Source: Thiomicrospira sp. ALE5 (GTDB lineage: Bacteria; Pseudomonadota; Gammaproteobacteria; Thiomicrospirales; Thiomicrospiraceae). From it: 64,000 nt of DNA. The notes under the pieces were generated by a model. That model saw only the letters and a list, made by a program, of their open reading frames with translations. It did not search any database and was not told the origin of the DNA. The stretch spans positions 507,960 to 571,959 of the forward strand of contig NZ_FOYY01000003.1 in the NCBI RefSeq assembly GCF_900112445.1, written 5' to 3'. The translations under genes were made by a program, and so were the position numbers. Below are positions 8,582 through 16,918 of the stretch, piece after piece; position 1 is the stretch's first letter, and the number at the start of each line of letters is the position of its first letter.

Positions 8582-9556
8582 TCAGATCCTGTCACTGGAA
8601 TATTGCTTGAGTGTTGCTTCTAGGCGTTGTTTTACTTTCTGCCTGAGTTCGGGCGGTTCGATCACTTCGATTTCGGGGCCGTGTTTTAAGATGTCTTGAA
8701 TGAGTTCGGTGTCGTGCTTGTAGGGAATGGTGAGTTGGTAGCGCCCGTCGTTTAACCAGCAGGCCTGCTGCTCGGGGTGCCAAGTTTCAAATTGTGTCCA
8801 GCGTGCTTGGTAGGCGCTAAAGTTGAGCACGGCCTGTTGGTCGGCTTGACCGGCAAAAATACCGTAACTGGTTTCAAAGTGTTCGGATAGGTCTTGAGGC
8901 TGGACCTCGAGCGCGGCTTGCTCGAGTAGACAGGCCTGCTTGATGCCCTCTAACGAAAAGCTGCGAATCGCTTGGCGGTGGTGACAAAATGCATCGAGAA
9001 ACCAGTGATCGCGATAACGAATCAGTTGTTGCGGTGAAATCTCTCGGTCGTTGATTTCATTAGTCTGCCGGCTCCAGAATGTTATGTTGAGCCGTTTTTG
9101 GTTGGCCAGGGCTTGGGCGATTTGAGTGAAGATGTGTTGGTTTAAAGGACCGCTGGCCATTTGAATAATTTTGATTTTTTCGCTAAGCGCTGGGTTAGCT
9201 TGCCCTTGCTGACCCAGCCTGCGCTCAATTTGCGTCTTAAAAGGCGCCAGTTGTTCTGCGAGCAGGCCTGCTTGTAACTGATTCAAACTGTTGCTTAGAA
9301 TTAAGAGCGCTTGCAGTTCTTCTGGCGTTAACCAGTACCCGGCAATAGGCACTTTTTGGCTATGGCTTTTGTCGCGGTAAACTCGGTTATCTGAAATAAA
9401 AAACGGCGCACCTGTTTCTTGAACAAGTAATTCTAGATCGCGCCGAATGGTGCGGGTAGAGCAGTCAAATTGATCGGCAATTTCGGCCAATCCAATCGGG
9501 CCGCTAGACTGTTGCAAATATTGACTGAGCTTATTAAGTCGAATCACCTTATCCAT
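8582..9556 (-). CDS. WYL-domain HTH transcriptional regulator beside cas genes
   Basis: A 324-residue regulator with an amino-terminal DeoR/HTH_11-like winged helix (residues about 5-55, IADQFDCSTRTIRRDLELL as recognition helix) and a WYL-type ligand-binding domain centred on YRDHWFLDAFCHHRQAIRSF (about 180-200). WYL regulators next to CRISPR or defence genes commonly control them, some by binding nucleic acid or nucleotides; control of this cas operon is inference from position. The gene lies 63 bases upstream of the chosen cas3 start in the same direction, so read-through is possible. A perfect palindrome covers its own ribosome binding site. It carries three CAGGCCTG copies (8760, 8931, 9263). 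Confidence 0.85.
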   Translation of the reverse strand: MDKVIRLNKLSQYLQQSSGPIGLAEIADQFDCSTRTIRRDLELLVQETGAPFFISDNRVYRDKSHSQKVPIAGYWLTPEELQALLILSNSLNQLQAGLLAEQLAPFKTQIERRLGQQGQANPALSEKIKIIQMASGPLNQHIFTQIAQALANQKRLNITFWSRQTNEINDREISPQQLIRYRDHWFLDAFCHHRQAIRSFSLEGIKQACLLEQAALEVQPQDLSEHFETSYGIFAGQADQQAVLNFSAYQARWTQFETWHPEQQACWLNDGRYQLTIPYKHDTELIQDILKHGPEIEVIEPPELRQKVKQRLEATLKQYSSDRI

Positions 9557-9560
9557 TAAG

Positions 9561-9588
9561 CCACCTTAATTAATCTTAGTTAAGGTGG
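9561..9588 (-). promoter_or_regulatory. Palindrome over the WYL regulator ribosome site
   Basis: A perfect 9-base inverted repeat, CCACCTTAA and TTAAGGTGG, separated by 10 bases, ends 4 bases before the regulator ATG. In the mRNA the second arm contains the AAGGTGG Shine-Dalgarno sequence, so a hairpin would hide it. As DNA it has the size and symmetry of a dimer operator. Autorepression or a translational switch are both possible. Confidence 0.6.
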
Positions 9589-9608
9589 TATTAAACCCTA
9601 ATTTAACC

Positions 9609-9646
9609 CAATAAAAAACCCTCTTGTACAAACGCACAAGAGGGTT
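9609..9646 (-). terminator. Rho-independent terminator after cytochrome c gene
   Basis: An 11-base perfect stem, AACCCTCTTGT (9617-9627) and ACAAGAGGGTT (9636-9646), with an 8-base loop. On the minus strand it is followed by a run of Ts (the A-run at 9613-9618). It ends the cytochrome c transcript and separates it from the WYL/cas region. Confidence 0.88.
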
Positions 9647-9687
9647 ATCGAGTTACAGCCCTTCAGGCCGCAAATAAGCGCAATAAC

Positions 9688-10248
9688 TTAGAAAGTCACA
9701 ATGTAATCCGCTAGTGCTTCGATTTCTGCATCGGTTAGATTTGCAGCCATCGGTGCCATCATCGCCGTCATTGGTCCGACCTGCTCGCCCGCACGATAGG
9801 CGTTCATTTTGCTTATAAAGTCGTCACGGTCTTGACCTTGCAGTTTTGGACCCACGCCACCGCCGCCTGTGGCGCCATGACATCCCATACAGGTGCTATA
9901 AAGCTGTTGGCCATTGGCAGCAGGCGCCGCGGCTACTTGCGTTACTGTTTCAGTCGCTTCTGTTAATGTTTCAGGTACTTCTTCTGCCATCATAGGAGGT
10001 TGGCCTGGGCTAGTGGTTGTTTCGGGCATGGCTTGTGAATCAGTTGATCCCGTAAAAGTAGCGGGAATGTCACTTTCAACACGGCTAGACAAGCTTGGCA
10101 TTGAAGGTTCTGCAGGTTTAGCTACTTCGCGGGTATCAACCTTTTTTTCTGCATCCGAATAGTTATCAGAACCACATCCAACTAGCATTAATGATGAACC
10201 AGCCAGCGTTGCAGCAAAAAATGTTGCAGTTAGTTTATTGAGTCGCAT
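9688..10248 (-). CDS. Lipoprotein class I cytochrome c
   Basis: A 186-residue exported protein. The signal peptide ends in a lipobox (LVGCGSDN, Cys25), so it should be lipid-anchored in the periplasm. Residues about 30-105 are a low-complexity linker rich in Ser, Pro, Thr and Glu. A single cytochrome c domain follows, with haem site CMGCH (about 119-123) and a likely methionine axial ligand in the MTAMMAPMA segment. It resembles short-chain c5/c-555-type cytochromes that pass electrons to terminal oxidases. The start follows CAGGAGAG. It is transcribed alone with a strong terminator. The exact redox partner cannot be told from sequence. Confidence 0.85.
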   Translation of the reverse strand: MRLNKLTATFFAATLAGSSLMLVGCGSDNYSDAEKKVDTREVAKPAEPSMPSLSSRVESDIPATFTGSTDSQAMPETTTSPGQPPMMAEEVPETLTEATETVTQVAAAPAANGQQLYSTCMGCHGATGGGGVGPKLQGQDRDDFISKMNAYRAGEQVGPMTAMMAPMAANLTDAEIEALADYIVTF

Positions 10249-10335
10249 AAGTCTCTCCTGAGTCTAAATTTAGTTTTGCACCAACTAACAATACCACAAA
10301 CTTTGCCAGAATGACTATTCGCGAGTGCGTTTTTA

Positions 10336-13300
10336 TTACAGCTTGGCTAGTGCCTTCTCTAACCGGGTAATCGACACAGTTTGGATGGTTTTCATCGGTT
10401 GTGAAAACAATGAAATGCGCAACTCTTCCAGCATCCAACGCAGCTCGATTAATTCAGACGGCGGATGCGCACCATAACGCTGTGCCAGGGTGTCATAATC
10501 GGCCAGTAAACCCAGCATTTGGCGTTGGGTGTGTTGATCTTTTTGCGGGTCTAAATCCAGTTTTTCCAGGCGCAATTGCAAGGCTTTTAGATAACGTGGC
10601 ATTTGTTTGAGCCAGGTATCCGGGGTTTCCAGCACAAAATTCAGATTCACCAAACCATCCAACTGGCTTTTAATATCGTCCATCGAAGCCAACCAACGCG
10701 GATTCACTTTGCCTTTCACTTGTTTAGCCAGTTGTTGATGACCGGTTAAAATTTCCGTCACCAGTCCTGCTAAGGTTTGCGCATCGGCCACCCAGTCGGC
10801 TTTGAGGGTAGCCAAGGCAGCTTCAAATTCTGATTGTTGACGTATGGCTTGCGGTTCCGGCACGAGACGGCGCAGCGATTTATCAATAATCTGCTCGGTT
10901 AAATGGGCACAGGAACCATAGGGCGCAAAACACAAGCAGGCCTGCTTGAGATTAAGATGTTTTTGCAGATATTTGACCTTGTCGTGCAGCTGCATTTTTA
11001 ACAACGCCCAGACCGCATAGCCATGGTGTTTTTTTGCCTGACGTTCGTCGCCGCTGCGGGTTAAAAACACCCGCCCCTGCTCCATCACCAGGCCTGGATA
11101 GGCTTGTAATTGCTTGCCGTGGGATTTAATGGTTTCATTGTCTTTAAGATCACCAAAATTCCATTCGGTGACCGCCTGTTTTTGCTCACCACCACTTTGC
11201 TGAATTTTCGCTTCAACCAGATGTTGATAACGTCGTTTGAGTTCGGCCAAATCGGCACTTTCGGCAATCAACTTGCCTTTGTCATCCAGCAGTTGGTACC
11301 AAGGCAATAGGTGGGCGGGCAAGCTGACCGCGTTAAAATCATCGAGACCGATTTTGTGCTGTGCGCTGCGATTGAGTGCTTGAATTAGCTGAGGCGCAAA
11401 CTCGCCCTGCTCGGCACTGATATGTTGCGCCACGCGCTCGGCCACCGCAGGTGCAGGCACAAACTGTTTGCGCAGTTGTTTTGGCAGGGCTTTGATATAG
11501 CAGGTTATTTTTTCCTTAATAAATCCGGGAGTAAGCCATTCAAACTGGCTTTCATTCACCAGGTTCAGACCGGCTAATGGAATTTTAAATACCACACCGT
11601 CTTGTTGTTTGCCCGGCTCAAAACGATAATCCAGTTGCAAGGGGATGCGCTGGCTGAGTTGAATTTGATCAGGAAAATCGCGCTCGTACTGACGGTCTAA
11701 ATCCTGTTTTAATAAATCAGATTCAGTCAGTTTTAATGCCTCATGTTGCTTTTTATCGGCCTTTTTCAACCAACTTTCTAAGGCCAGTTGGTTATAAATG
11801 TGTTCAGGAATCCGTGCGGCGTAGAAATCTTGCAACACCTGCTCGTCCACCAATAAATCAGGCCGACGCAATTTACTTTCGTAGCGTTCGATATTTTCTA
11901 TCAGCTTGAGATTATGCTGATAAAAAGCGGCACGGGTGTTCACCTCTTGTTGCGCCAAGGCACGGATAAAAATGCCACGCGCATCTTTTGGGTTAATCGG
12001 CCCGTAGTTGCAAACACGACGGCTGACAATCGGTAAACCATAGAGGGTCACCGATTCATAGGCACCAACCTGACCGGTTTTTTTCTGCCAATGCGGGTCG
12101 GCATAACTGCGTTTTATTAAATGCGGCGCACAGTCTTCGACCCAACGCACATCAATTTCGGCATTGGTACGCGCGTAAAGCTTGCTGGTTTCGACCATTT
12201 CAGCCGACATCAGCCATTTCGGTTTGCGTTTAAACAACACCGAACTCGGATGAATAAACAGCTTGGTGCCGCGTGCACCCAGATAGCCCTGCGCATCATC
12301 GCGCATCATAATCTGCCCAAGCAGGCCTGCTAGAAGCGAACGATGCAGATTGATGCTATGCAAATCACTCAGCCGTTCAAGGGTTTGGCCATTTTCAGTG
12401 ACTTCTTCATATAAATGCAGTTCACCGACTTTTAAGCCAATCGACTTTAAGCTGACTTTAAGCTGGTGAAATAAATCATGCCATTCGCGCAAACGTAAAT
12501 ACGATAGGTAATTGGTTTTGCAGAGTTTGCGCAGTTTGTTTTGACTGAGGTGACGCGCTTGGTATTCATAAAACCGCCACAAATTGAGGAAAAACAAAAA
12601 GTCTGAACGCGGATCTTCCCATTGCTTGTGCTTGGTGCGCGCGGCCTGCATGGTTTGTTCATTAATGTCCCGCGGGTCTTGAATACTGATGGCGGCGGCA
12701 ATAATCAACACCTCGGCCAGCACATTGTTTTTTTCCGCCTCCAATACCATTTTGGCAATGCGCGGTTCGAGCGGTAAGCGCGCTAAATCACGCCCAGAGG
12801 CAGTCAGTTGTTTTTTGTCATCCAACGCGCCAATTTCAATCAATTGACGATAACCGTCATTGACGGCTTTTTCTTCCGGCGGCTCAATAAATGGAAAGCT
12901 TTGCACCTTGCCGAGTTTAAGCTGCGCCATATTCAATAACACCGAGGATAACGAGGTGCGGTGAATTTCCGGGTCAGTAAATTCAGGGCGCGCGTTAAAA
13001 TCTTCTTCGGAATACAAGCGAATACAAATACCGTCCGCCACACGCCCACAACGCCCTTTACGCTGATTGGCCGAGGCTTGCGAGATTTTCTCGACCGGCA
13101 GTCGCTGGACTTTTGAGCGCACGCTATAACGGCTGATGCGCACCAGGCCTGGATCAATCACATAACGAATGCCCGGCACCGTCAGTGAGGTTTCGGCGAC
13201 GTTGGTGGACAGTATAATCCGGCGCTTGTTGGATGTTTGGAACACCTTGTTTTGCTCGCTCATCGACAAACGGGCATAAAGTGGAATGACTTCGGTGTTT

Positions 13301-14271
13301 TTTAAATTTTGTTTACGTAGTGCCTCGGCGGTTTCTTTGATATCGCGCTCGCCGATTTGAAACACCAGTACATCGCCAAACGGATCATGCGTCGCCAATT
13401 CGTCCAACGCCTCGATAATGCCATCGGTTAAATCCTGCTCAATCACCGTGCCATCGTCCATTTCGACCTGACCCAACGGACGATAGCGCACTTCCACCGG
13501 ATAGGTGCGCCCAGACACCTCGACAATCGGCACCACCCGACCGGGTTGTTTAAAATGCTCAGCAAAGCGTGCGGTATCAATGGTCGCCGAGGTGATAATC
13601 ACTTTTAAATCCGGGCGCTTGGGCAGCAGCTGTTTAAGTATGCCGAGCAGAAAATCAATATTGACGCTGCGCTCGTGCGCCTCGTCGATAATAATCGTAT
13701 CGTATTGACTGAGAAAACGGTCGTTTTGGATTTCAGCTAATAAAATCCCGTCGGTCATCACTTTGATTAAACTGGTTTCGTGTACCTGATCATGAAAACG
13801 CACTTGATAACCGACCAACTCACCCAAGCTCGAACCGAGTTCTTCTGCCAAACGTTCCGCGACACTGCGCGCAGCCAAACGTCGCGGTTGCGTACAACCA
13901 ATTCGTCCCATCACACCGCGTCCGGCTTCTAAACAGAGTTTGGGGATCTGGGTGGTTTTGCCCGAACCGGTTTCACCTGCAATCACCACCACTTGATGGT
14001 TTTTAATCAGTGCCAATAACTCATCACGCCGCCCCACCACCGGTAAAGCGGCATCATAATTGATGGTCGGCACCAAGGCTTTGCGTGCTTGCACCTTATC
14101 CAACGATTGCTGTAATCTTTCACACCAACGCAACCAGGCCTGCTTGTCTTGCTCGGTGTCAGCACTCAGGTTTAACCGCTTTAAATCACGTTTTAATCGA
14201 AACTGATCACGACTTTGCGCTTGCGTTATCAACGGGAAAAGTTCAGCTGGATTTTTAGGAAATGAGAACAT
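10336..14271 (-). CDS. hrpA: ATP-dependent RNA helicase HrpA
   Basis: A 1311-residue DEAH-box RNA helicase. The core shows Walker A GETGSGKTTQIPKL, DEAH (IIIDEAHERS), SATID, and motif VI QRKGRCGRV, followed by the HA2 and OB-fold regions and the long DUF3418 carboxyl extension typical of HrpA. E. coli HrpA has 1300 residues, so the gene is complete. In E. coli it rescues stalled ribosomes. I start at the ATG at 14271 (MFSFPKNPAELF); the frame is open to 14343 but that part overlaps the toxin gene. No strong ribosome site is visible. The gene holds five CAGGCCTG copies, the most of any gene here. Confidence 0.95.
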   Translation of the reverse strand: MFSFPKNPAELFPLITQAQSRDQFRLKRDLKRLNLSADTEQDKQAWLRWCERLQQSLDKVQARKALVPTINYDAALPVVGRRDELLALIKNHQVVVIAGETGSGKTTQIPKLCLEAGRGVMGRIGCTQPRRLAARSVAERLAEELGSSLGELVGYQVRFHDQVHETSLIKVMTDGILLAEIQNDRFLSQYDTIIIDEAHERSVNIDFLLGILKQLLPKRPDLKVIITSATIDTARFAEHFKQPGRVVPIVEVSGRTYPVEVRYRPLGQVEMDDGTVIEQDLTDGIIEALDELATHDPFGDVLVFQIGERDIKETAEALRKQNLKNTEVIPLYARLSMSEQNKVFQTSNKRRIILSTNVAETSLTVPGIRYVIDPGLVRISRYSVRSKVQRLPVEKISQASANQRKGRCGRVADGICIRLYSEEDFNARPEFTDPEIHRTSLSSVLLNMAQLKLGKVQSFPFIEPPEEKAVNDGYRQLIEIGALDDKKQLTASGRDLARLPLEPRIAKMVLEAEKNNVLAEVLIIAAAISIQDPRDINEQTMQAARTKHKQWEDPRSDFLFFLNLWRFYEYQARHLSQNKLRKLCKTNYLSYLRLREWHDLFHQLKVSLKSIGLKVGELHLYEEVTENGQTLERLSDLHSINLHRSLLAGLLGQIMMRDDAQGYLGARGTKLFIHPSSVLFKRKPKWLMSAEMVETSKLYARTNAEIDVRWVEDCAPHLIKRSYADPHWQKKTGQVGAYESVTLYGLPIVSRRVCNYGPINPKDARGIFIRALAQQEVNTRAAFYQHNLKLIENIERYESKLRRPDLLVDEQVLQDFYAARIPEHIYNQLALESWLKKADKKQHEALKLTESDLLKQDLDRQYERDFPDQIQLSQRIPLQLDYRFEPGKQQDGVVFKIPLAGLNLVNESQFEWLTPGFIKEKITCYIKALPKQLRKQFVPAPAVAERVAQHISAEQGEFAPQLIQALNRSAQHKIGLDDFNAVSLPAHLLPWYQLLDDKGKLIAESADLAELKRRYQHLVEAKIQQSGGEQKQAVTEWNFGDLKDNETIKSHGKQLQAYPGLVMEQGRVFLTRSGDERQAKKHHGYAVWALLKMQLHDKVKYLQKHLNLKQACLCFAPYGSCAHLTEQIIDKSLRRLVPEPQAIRQQSEFEAALATLKADWVADAQTLAGLVTEILTGHQQLAKQVKGKVNPRWLASMDDIKSQLDGLVNLNFVLETPDTWLKQMPRYLKALQLRLEKLDLDPQKDQHTQRQMLGLLADYDTLAQRYGAHPPSELIELRWMLEELRISLFSQPMKTIQTVSITRLEKALAKL

Positions 14272-14284
14272 GAGTATTTTAAAT

Positions 14285-14539
14285 TTAGTAATGATGGCGA
14301 AGTTGAGCAATGAGAAGATCATTCTCCACCAGCTTGTAAACAATGCGGTGCTCTTGGTTAATACGGCGCGACCAATAACCGCTTAATGCATGTTTAAGCG
14401 GTTCTGGTTTACCTCGCCCTTCAAAAGGCGTTCGTTGAATTTCATGGATCAGATCATTGATTTTCTTGAGGGTCTTTTTGTCTTGCGTTTCCCAATAAAG
14501 ATAATCAGACCAAGCATGCTCTGAAAATATTAATCGCAT
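14285..14539 (-). CDS. yoeB: YoeB-family mRNA interferase toxin
   Basis: An 84-residue RelE-superfamily toxin that cleaves mRNA on the ribosome. The YoeB catalytic set appears at the classical numbers: Glu46 (PEPL), Arg65 (EHRIVY), His83 and Tyr84 (LRHHY at the extreme end). It overlaps the antitoxin end by 10 bases, which ties its synthesis to that of the antitoxin. It lies 13 bases before hrpA, so read-through from the toxin promoter into hrpA is likely. Complete and apparently functional. Confidence 0.94.
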   Translation of the reverse strand: MRLIFSEHAWSDYLYWETQDKKTLKKINDLIHEIQRTPFEGRGKPEPLKHALSGYWSRRINQEHRIVYKLVENDLLIAQLRHHY

Positions 14540-14787
14540 TCAACCAATGCCCGCGCTTGACCCTGTCCACTTTCAAGCTCATGGATCGAATCCATTAAAC
14601 GCTTGGCATTTTTCGGGCTACGCAGCAAGTAAGCGGTTTCTTCTAGCGCTTGATAGTCCTCAAGTGACATCAAGACCGCTGCACGATCATTTTTTTTGGT
14701 GATCACCATCGCTTCATGATTATCACACACCTGGTTAATACTTTCCGCTAAATGGTTGCGCGCCCAAGAATAGGTAACTGCTTGCAT
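14530..14787 (-). CDS. yefM: YefM-family antitoxin
   Basis: An 85-residue Phd/YefM antitoxin starting MQAVTYSWARNHLAESINQV, with the middle motif VITKKNDRAAVLMSLEDYQAL that defines the family. The amino half binds the operator; the carboxyl tail wraps around YoeB. I use the ATG at 14787; a TTG nine bases upstream is the only alternative in frame. The unit is probably autorepressed from the AT-rich region 14797-14860, where TTGTACAA (14820-14827) is a small palindrome, a size seen in YefM operators. Confidence 0.92.
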   Translation of the reverse strand: MQAVTYSWARNHLAESINQVCDNHEAMVITKKNDRAAVLMSLEDYQALEETAYLLRSPKNAKRLMDSIHELESGQGQARALVECD

Positions 14788-14903
14788 GGTTATCAACCCC
14801 GCTTGATTAATGACAATATATTGTACAACATTAAACCTTAATCCATTCGTTCATTCAATCGTCAGTGTTAGCCTTAAATTTCCGTCAATCTATCTTTGTC
14901 AAT

Positions 14904-15446
14904 CTAGAGGGAACAATAATATTTTTGCTTTGGACTTTTAGGTTTATCCGGCTGGGTCATCTGCAACCAACCCCACTCTAACAAGGGATTCAAAAACGCT
15001 TTTCTAAAATGTTCGCGATCTTTTAAACCGCAGAATTGTTGCAGTTCTGCACGTGTTCTTGGTGTTTGACAATAGGCCACCAGGCCTGGTTGTTGCTGCA
15101 GAATCTCACGCAAAACTTGCGGGGTAGCTTGCGGGGTCTCGGTTAATTGTTCGCGCAAAGTTTGCTCAATAATCGACAAGATAAATTCAATAAAGAGCGC
15201 ACAGTCGGTTTGCTCGGTGCTTTGCCCAATTGACTGATAATAATCCGCTTGATGGGCATGCACCAAACTTTCGATCGGCAAGTTAGCGAACAACGGATTC
15301 CACTTCGCCAAAATCAAACTTTGCCACAAACGCCCCATGCGCCCATTGCCATCGGCAAACGGATGAATAAATTCAAACTCATAATGAAATACCGCGCTGG
15401 CAATCAAAGGATGATGATCGGTGTTTTTTAACCAGTCATAATAAAG
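14904..15446 (-). pseudogene. Fic-domain protein lacking its N-terminal half
   Basis: The frame holds an intact Fic motif, HPFADGNGRMGR, and the following helices and winged-helix-like tail (about 165 residues after the motif start). It is open upstream only to a stop at 15447-15449. The residues just before the motif (LYYDWLKNTDHHPLIASAVF) are normal Fic sequence and are not preceded by any ATG, only by a TTG at 15407. Full-length relatives have roughly 330-370 residues, including an amino-terminal inhibitory helix and the flap. The break lies 5 bases from the ectC stop, so a deletion joined the two. Most likely a remnant; if translated from TTG it would be a Fic core without its inhibitory part. 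Confidence 0.8.
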
Positions 15447-15453
15447 TTAATTG

Positions 15454-15846
15454 TTATTCAATGGTATCTGGTAAGTAAGCGCCGTCTTCGTCATGCACTT
15501 CACGACCTGTTACAGGTGGATTAAATGCACAAATTAAGCGCATGTCTTCAGTGCCACCATATAGGGTGTGTTGATCATGTTGATCAAGCGCATAAAGTGT
15601 TCCATCGGTGATGTCATGGGTTTCTCCGGTTGCTTTATCCAGAATTTTCCCATTACCAGCCACACAATACACGGCTTCTAGGTGGTGTTTGTACCACAGG
15701 TTAAGTTCAGCGCCGGCGGGAATAATAGTTTCATGAAACGAAAAGCCCATACCATCTTTTTTTAGTAGCATCCTGCGACTTGTCCAACCCGGTCCTGTCA
15801 CTTCACGCTCCGTACCGATAATGTCTTGAACTCGAACAATTTTCAT
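15454..15846 (-). CDS. ectC: L-ectoine synthase EctC (orphan)
   Basis: A 130-residue cupin-fold enzyme that closes the ring of N-gamma-acetyl-diaminobutyrate to the compatible solute ectoine. The sequence is a normal Ect[21 protein letters not shown], the metal-binding region around [14 protein letters not shown], and [11 protein letters not shown] with the second-metal/substrate histidines. The ATG at 15846 follows AAGGAG; an upstream ATG at 15945 is inside DUF3087 and unlikely. No ectA, ectB or ectD is adjacent, which is unusual because they normally form an operon; they may lie elsewhere, or this is an orphan copy acting on supplied substrate. Confidence 0.95.
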   Translation of the reverse strand: MKIVRVQDIIGTEREVTGPGWTSRRMLLKKDGMGFSFHETIIPAGAELNLWYKHHLEAVYCVAGNGKILDKATGETHDITDGTLYALDQHDQHTLYGGTEDMRLICAFNPPVTGREVHDEDGAYLPDTIE

Positions 15847-15874
15847 AAAATACTCCTTGTTGTTAAATGTTTTT

Positions 15875-16408
15875 TCATTTTGCCGCTGACGCATCACCCA
15901 CAACCGCTTTAAGCTTGGCAAGCTCAAAAGTCGTTTGCTCAACATCCAAACCTAGCTCACGCATTTGCGCCTCAAGCTGCTCTTTTTCGGCTTTAAGATC
16001 AATTAAGCCACTGGTGTTTTGTTCGAGTGTATACATTTGGGTAACACCTAAATGGTAGAAGCGCATGATTTTCATCGCATCTTGATCACCGGCGGCCACT
16101 TTTTCTTGTAGTTGACGCATGGCATTGGTAATGTGCATCAGGCTACGCTTTAACTTCCAGCCATACATCGCTTCTTTCATCCAAGGCTTATCTTTAAAGA
16201 ACTTAGCCGTAATCCAAAACACCAAAACCAGCCCCATCAATGCGCCAATAATCTGAATCGTTAATGGGTTATGCGGATTATCAAATAAGCTGTAAAAACC
16301 ATAAGAGGTACTAAAACCCACTAAAATAAACAACGCCATAATCCGAATAGTTGCGTTGCGGGTGTTGGTACGATAAACCTTTGGATCTATATCTTGAATT
16401 TGGAACAT
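15875..16408 (-). CDS. DUF3087 membrane protein
   Basis: A 177-residue protein that I recognise as DUF3087, common in gammaproteobacteria and without known function. It begins [20 protein letters not shown], has two membrane helices (about 22-40 and 50-68), then a conserved cytosolic part with [20 protein letters not shown] and [20 protein letters not shown], and a coiled-coil-like tail (about 140-170). It sits 8 bases after the FKBP gene and 28 before ectC, so the three are probably one transcript. A link to osmotic adaptation is only suggested by that position. Confidence 0.8.
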   Translation of the reverse strand: MFQIQDIDPKVYRTNTRNATIRIMALFILVGFSTSYGFYSLFDNPHNPLTIQIIGALMGLVLVFWITAKFFKDKPWMKEAMYGWKLKRSLMHITNAMRQLQEKVAAGDQDAMKIMRFYHLGVTQMYTLEQNTSGLIDLKAEKEQLEAQMRELGLDVEQTTFELAKLKAVVGDASAAK

Positions 16409-16416
16409 CTTTCCTC

Positions 16417-16842
16417 CTATTCAACGGATACGACTTCAACCTTATAATTTAGCGTTTTTCCTGATAGTGGATGGTTACCATCTAAAAACACCTTGTCACC
16501 CGATACTTTGGTAATTCTAAAGTTAACAATCTGTCCGTCTGGGTCTTCAGTTTGCACAACAGTGCCCTCGGCTAACTCAACAGTATCATCGAAATTTTCT
16601 GGCCCAGCCACGACTATTAAGTCATCACGCCCAACGCCATAGGCTTGTTCTGGTTGAATAGTGGTTTTACCCGTAAAGCCAGGATCTTCTCCATCCATAA
16701 AGCTCTCTAGGCCTTCTATTATTTCTTCTTCACCATGAATGTATACCACTGGATCCGTGTCAAATGTGGAGTCTAATAACTCACCTTTGTCATCACGTAA
16801 CTCATAATGAAATGTGACTTTTGCACCTTTTTTAATTCGCAT
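16417..16842 (-). CDS. FKBP-type peptidyl-prolyl isomerase, SlyD-like
   Basis: A 141-residue SlyD/FkpB-type isomerase: MRIKKGAKVTFHYELRDDKG, IEGLESFMDGEDPGF and the inserted flap domain (about 65-120) ending with GNHPLSGKTLNYKVEVVSVE. It helps fold proteins in the cytoplasm. The histidine-rich metal-binding tail of E. coli SlyD is missing, so a role in nickel delivery is unlikely. The start at 16842 follows GAAAGG; the frame is open upstream but that part crosses the dnaQ start region. It is divergent from dnaQ. Confidence 0.9.
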   Translation of the reverse strand: MRIKKGAKVTFHYELRDDKGELLDSTFDTDPVVYIHGEEEIIEGLESFMDGEDPGFTGKTTIQPEQAYGVGRDDLIVVAGPENFDDTVELAEGTVVQTEDPDGQIVNFRITKVSGDKVFLDGNHPLSGKTLNYKVEVVSVE

Positions 16843-16881
16843 AACCTTTCCTTTGCAGCGTATATAAACAATTGAGCGTGT

Positions 16882-16900
16882 TAAAATAACAGCTATTTTA
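16882..16900. promoter_or_regulatory. 7-bp inverted repeat in slyD-like/dnaQ divergent gap
   Basis: TAAAATA (16882-16888) and TATTTTA (16894-16900) surround ACAGC in the 76-base gap between two divergent genes. The arms are AT-only, so they could be overlapping -10 boxes of the two promoters or a small operator. I saw no clear -35. Confidence 0.3.
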
Positions 16901-16918
16901 CTCGATTTGGAATAGACC

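Noticed and set aside
14285-14796. YefM-YoeB pair as a novel toxin-antitoxin system
   Set aside because: Both proteins carry classical signatures, including Glu46, Arg65, His83 and Tyr84 of YoeB, so it is an ordinary member.
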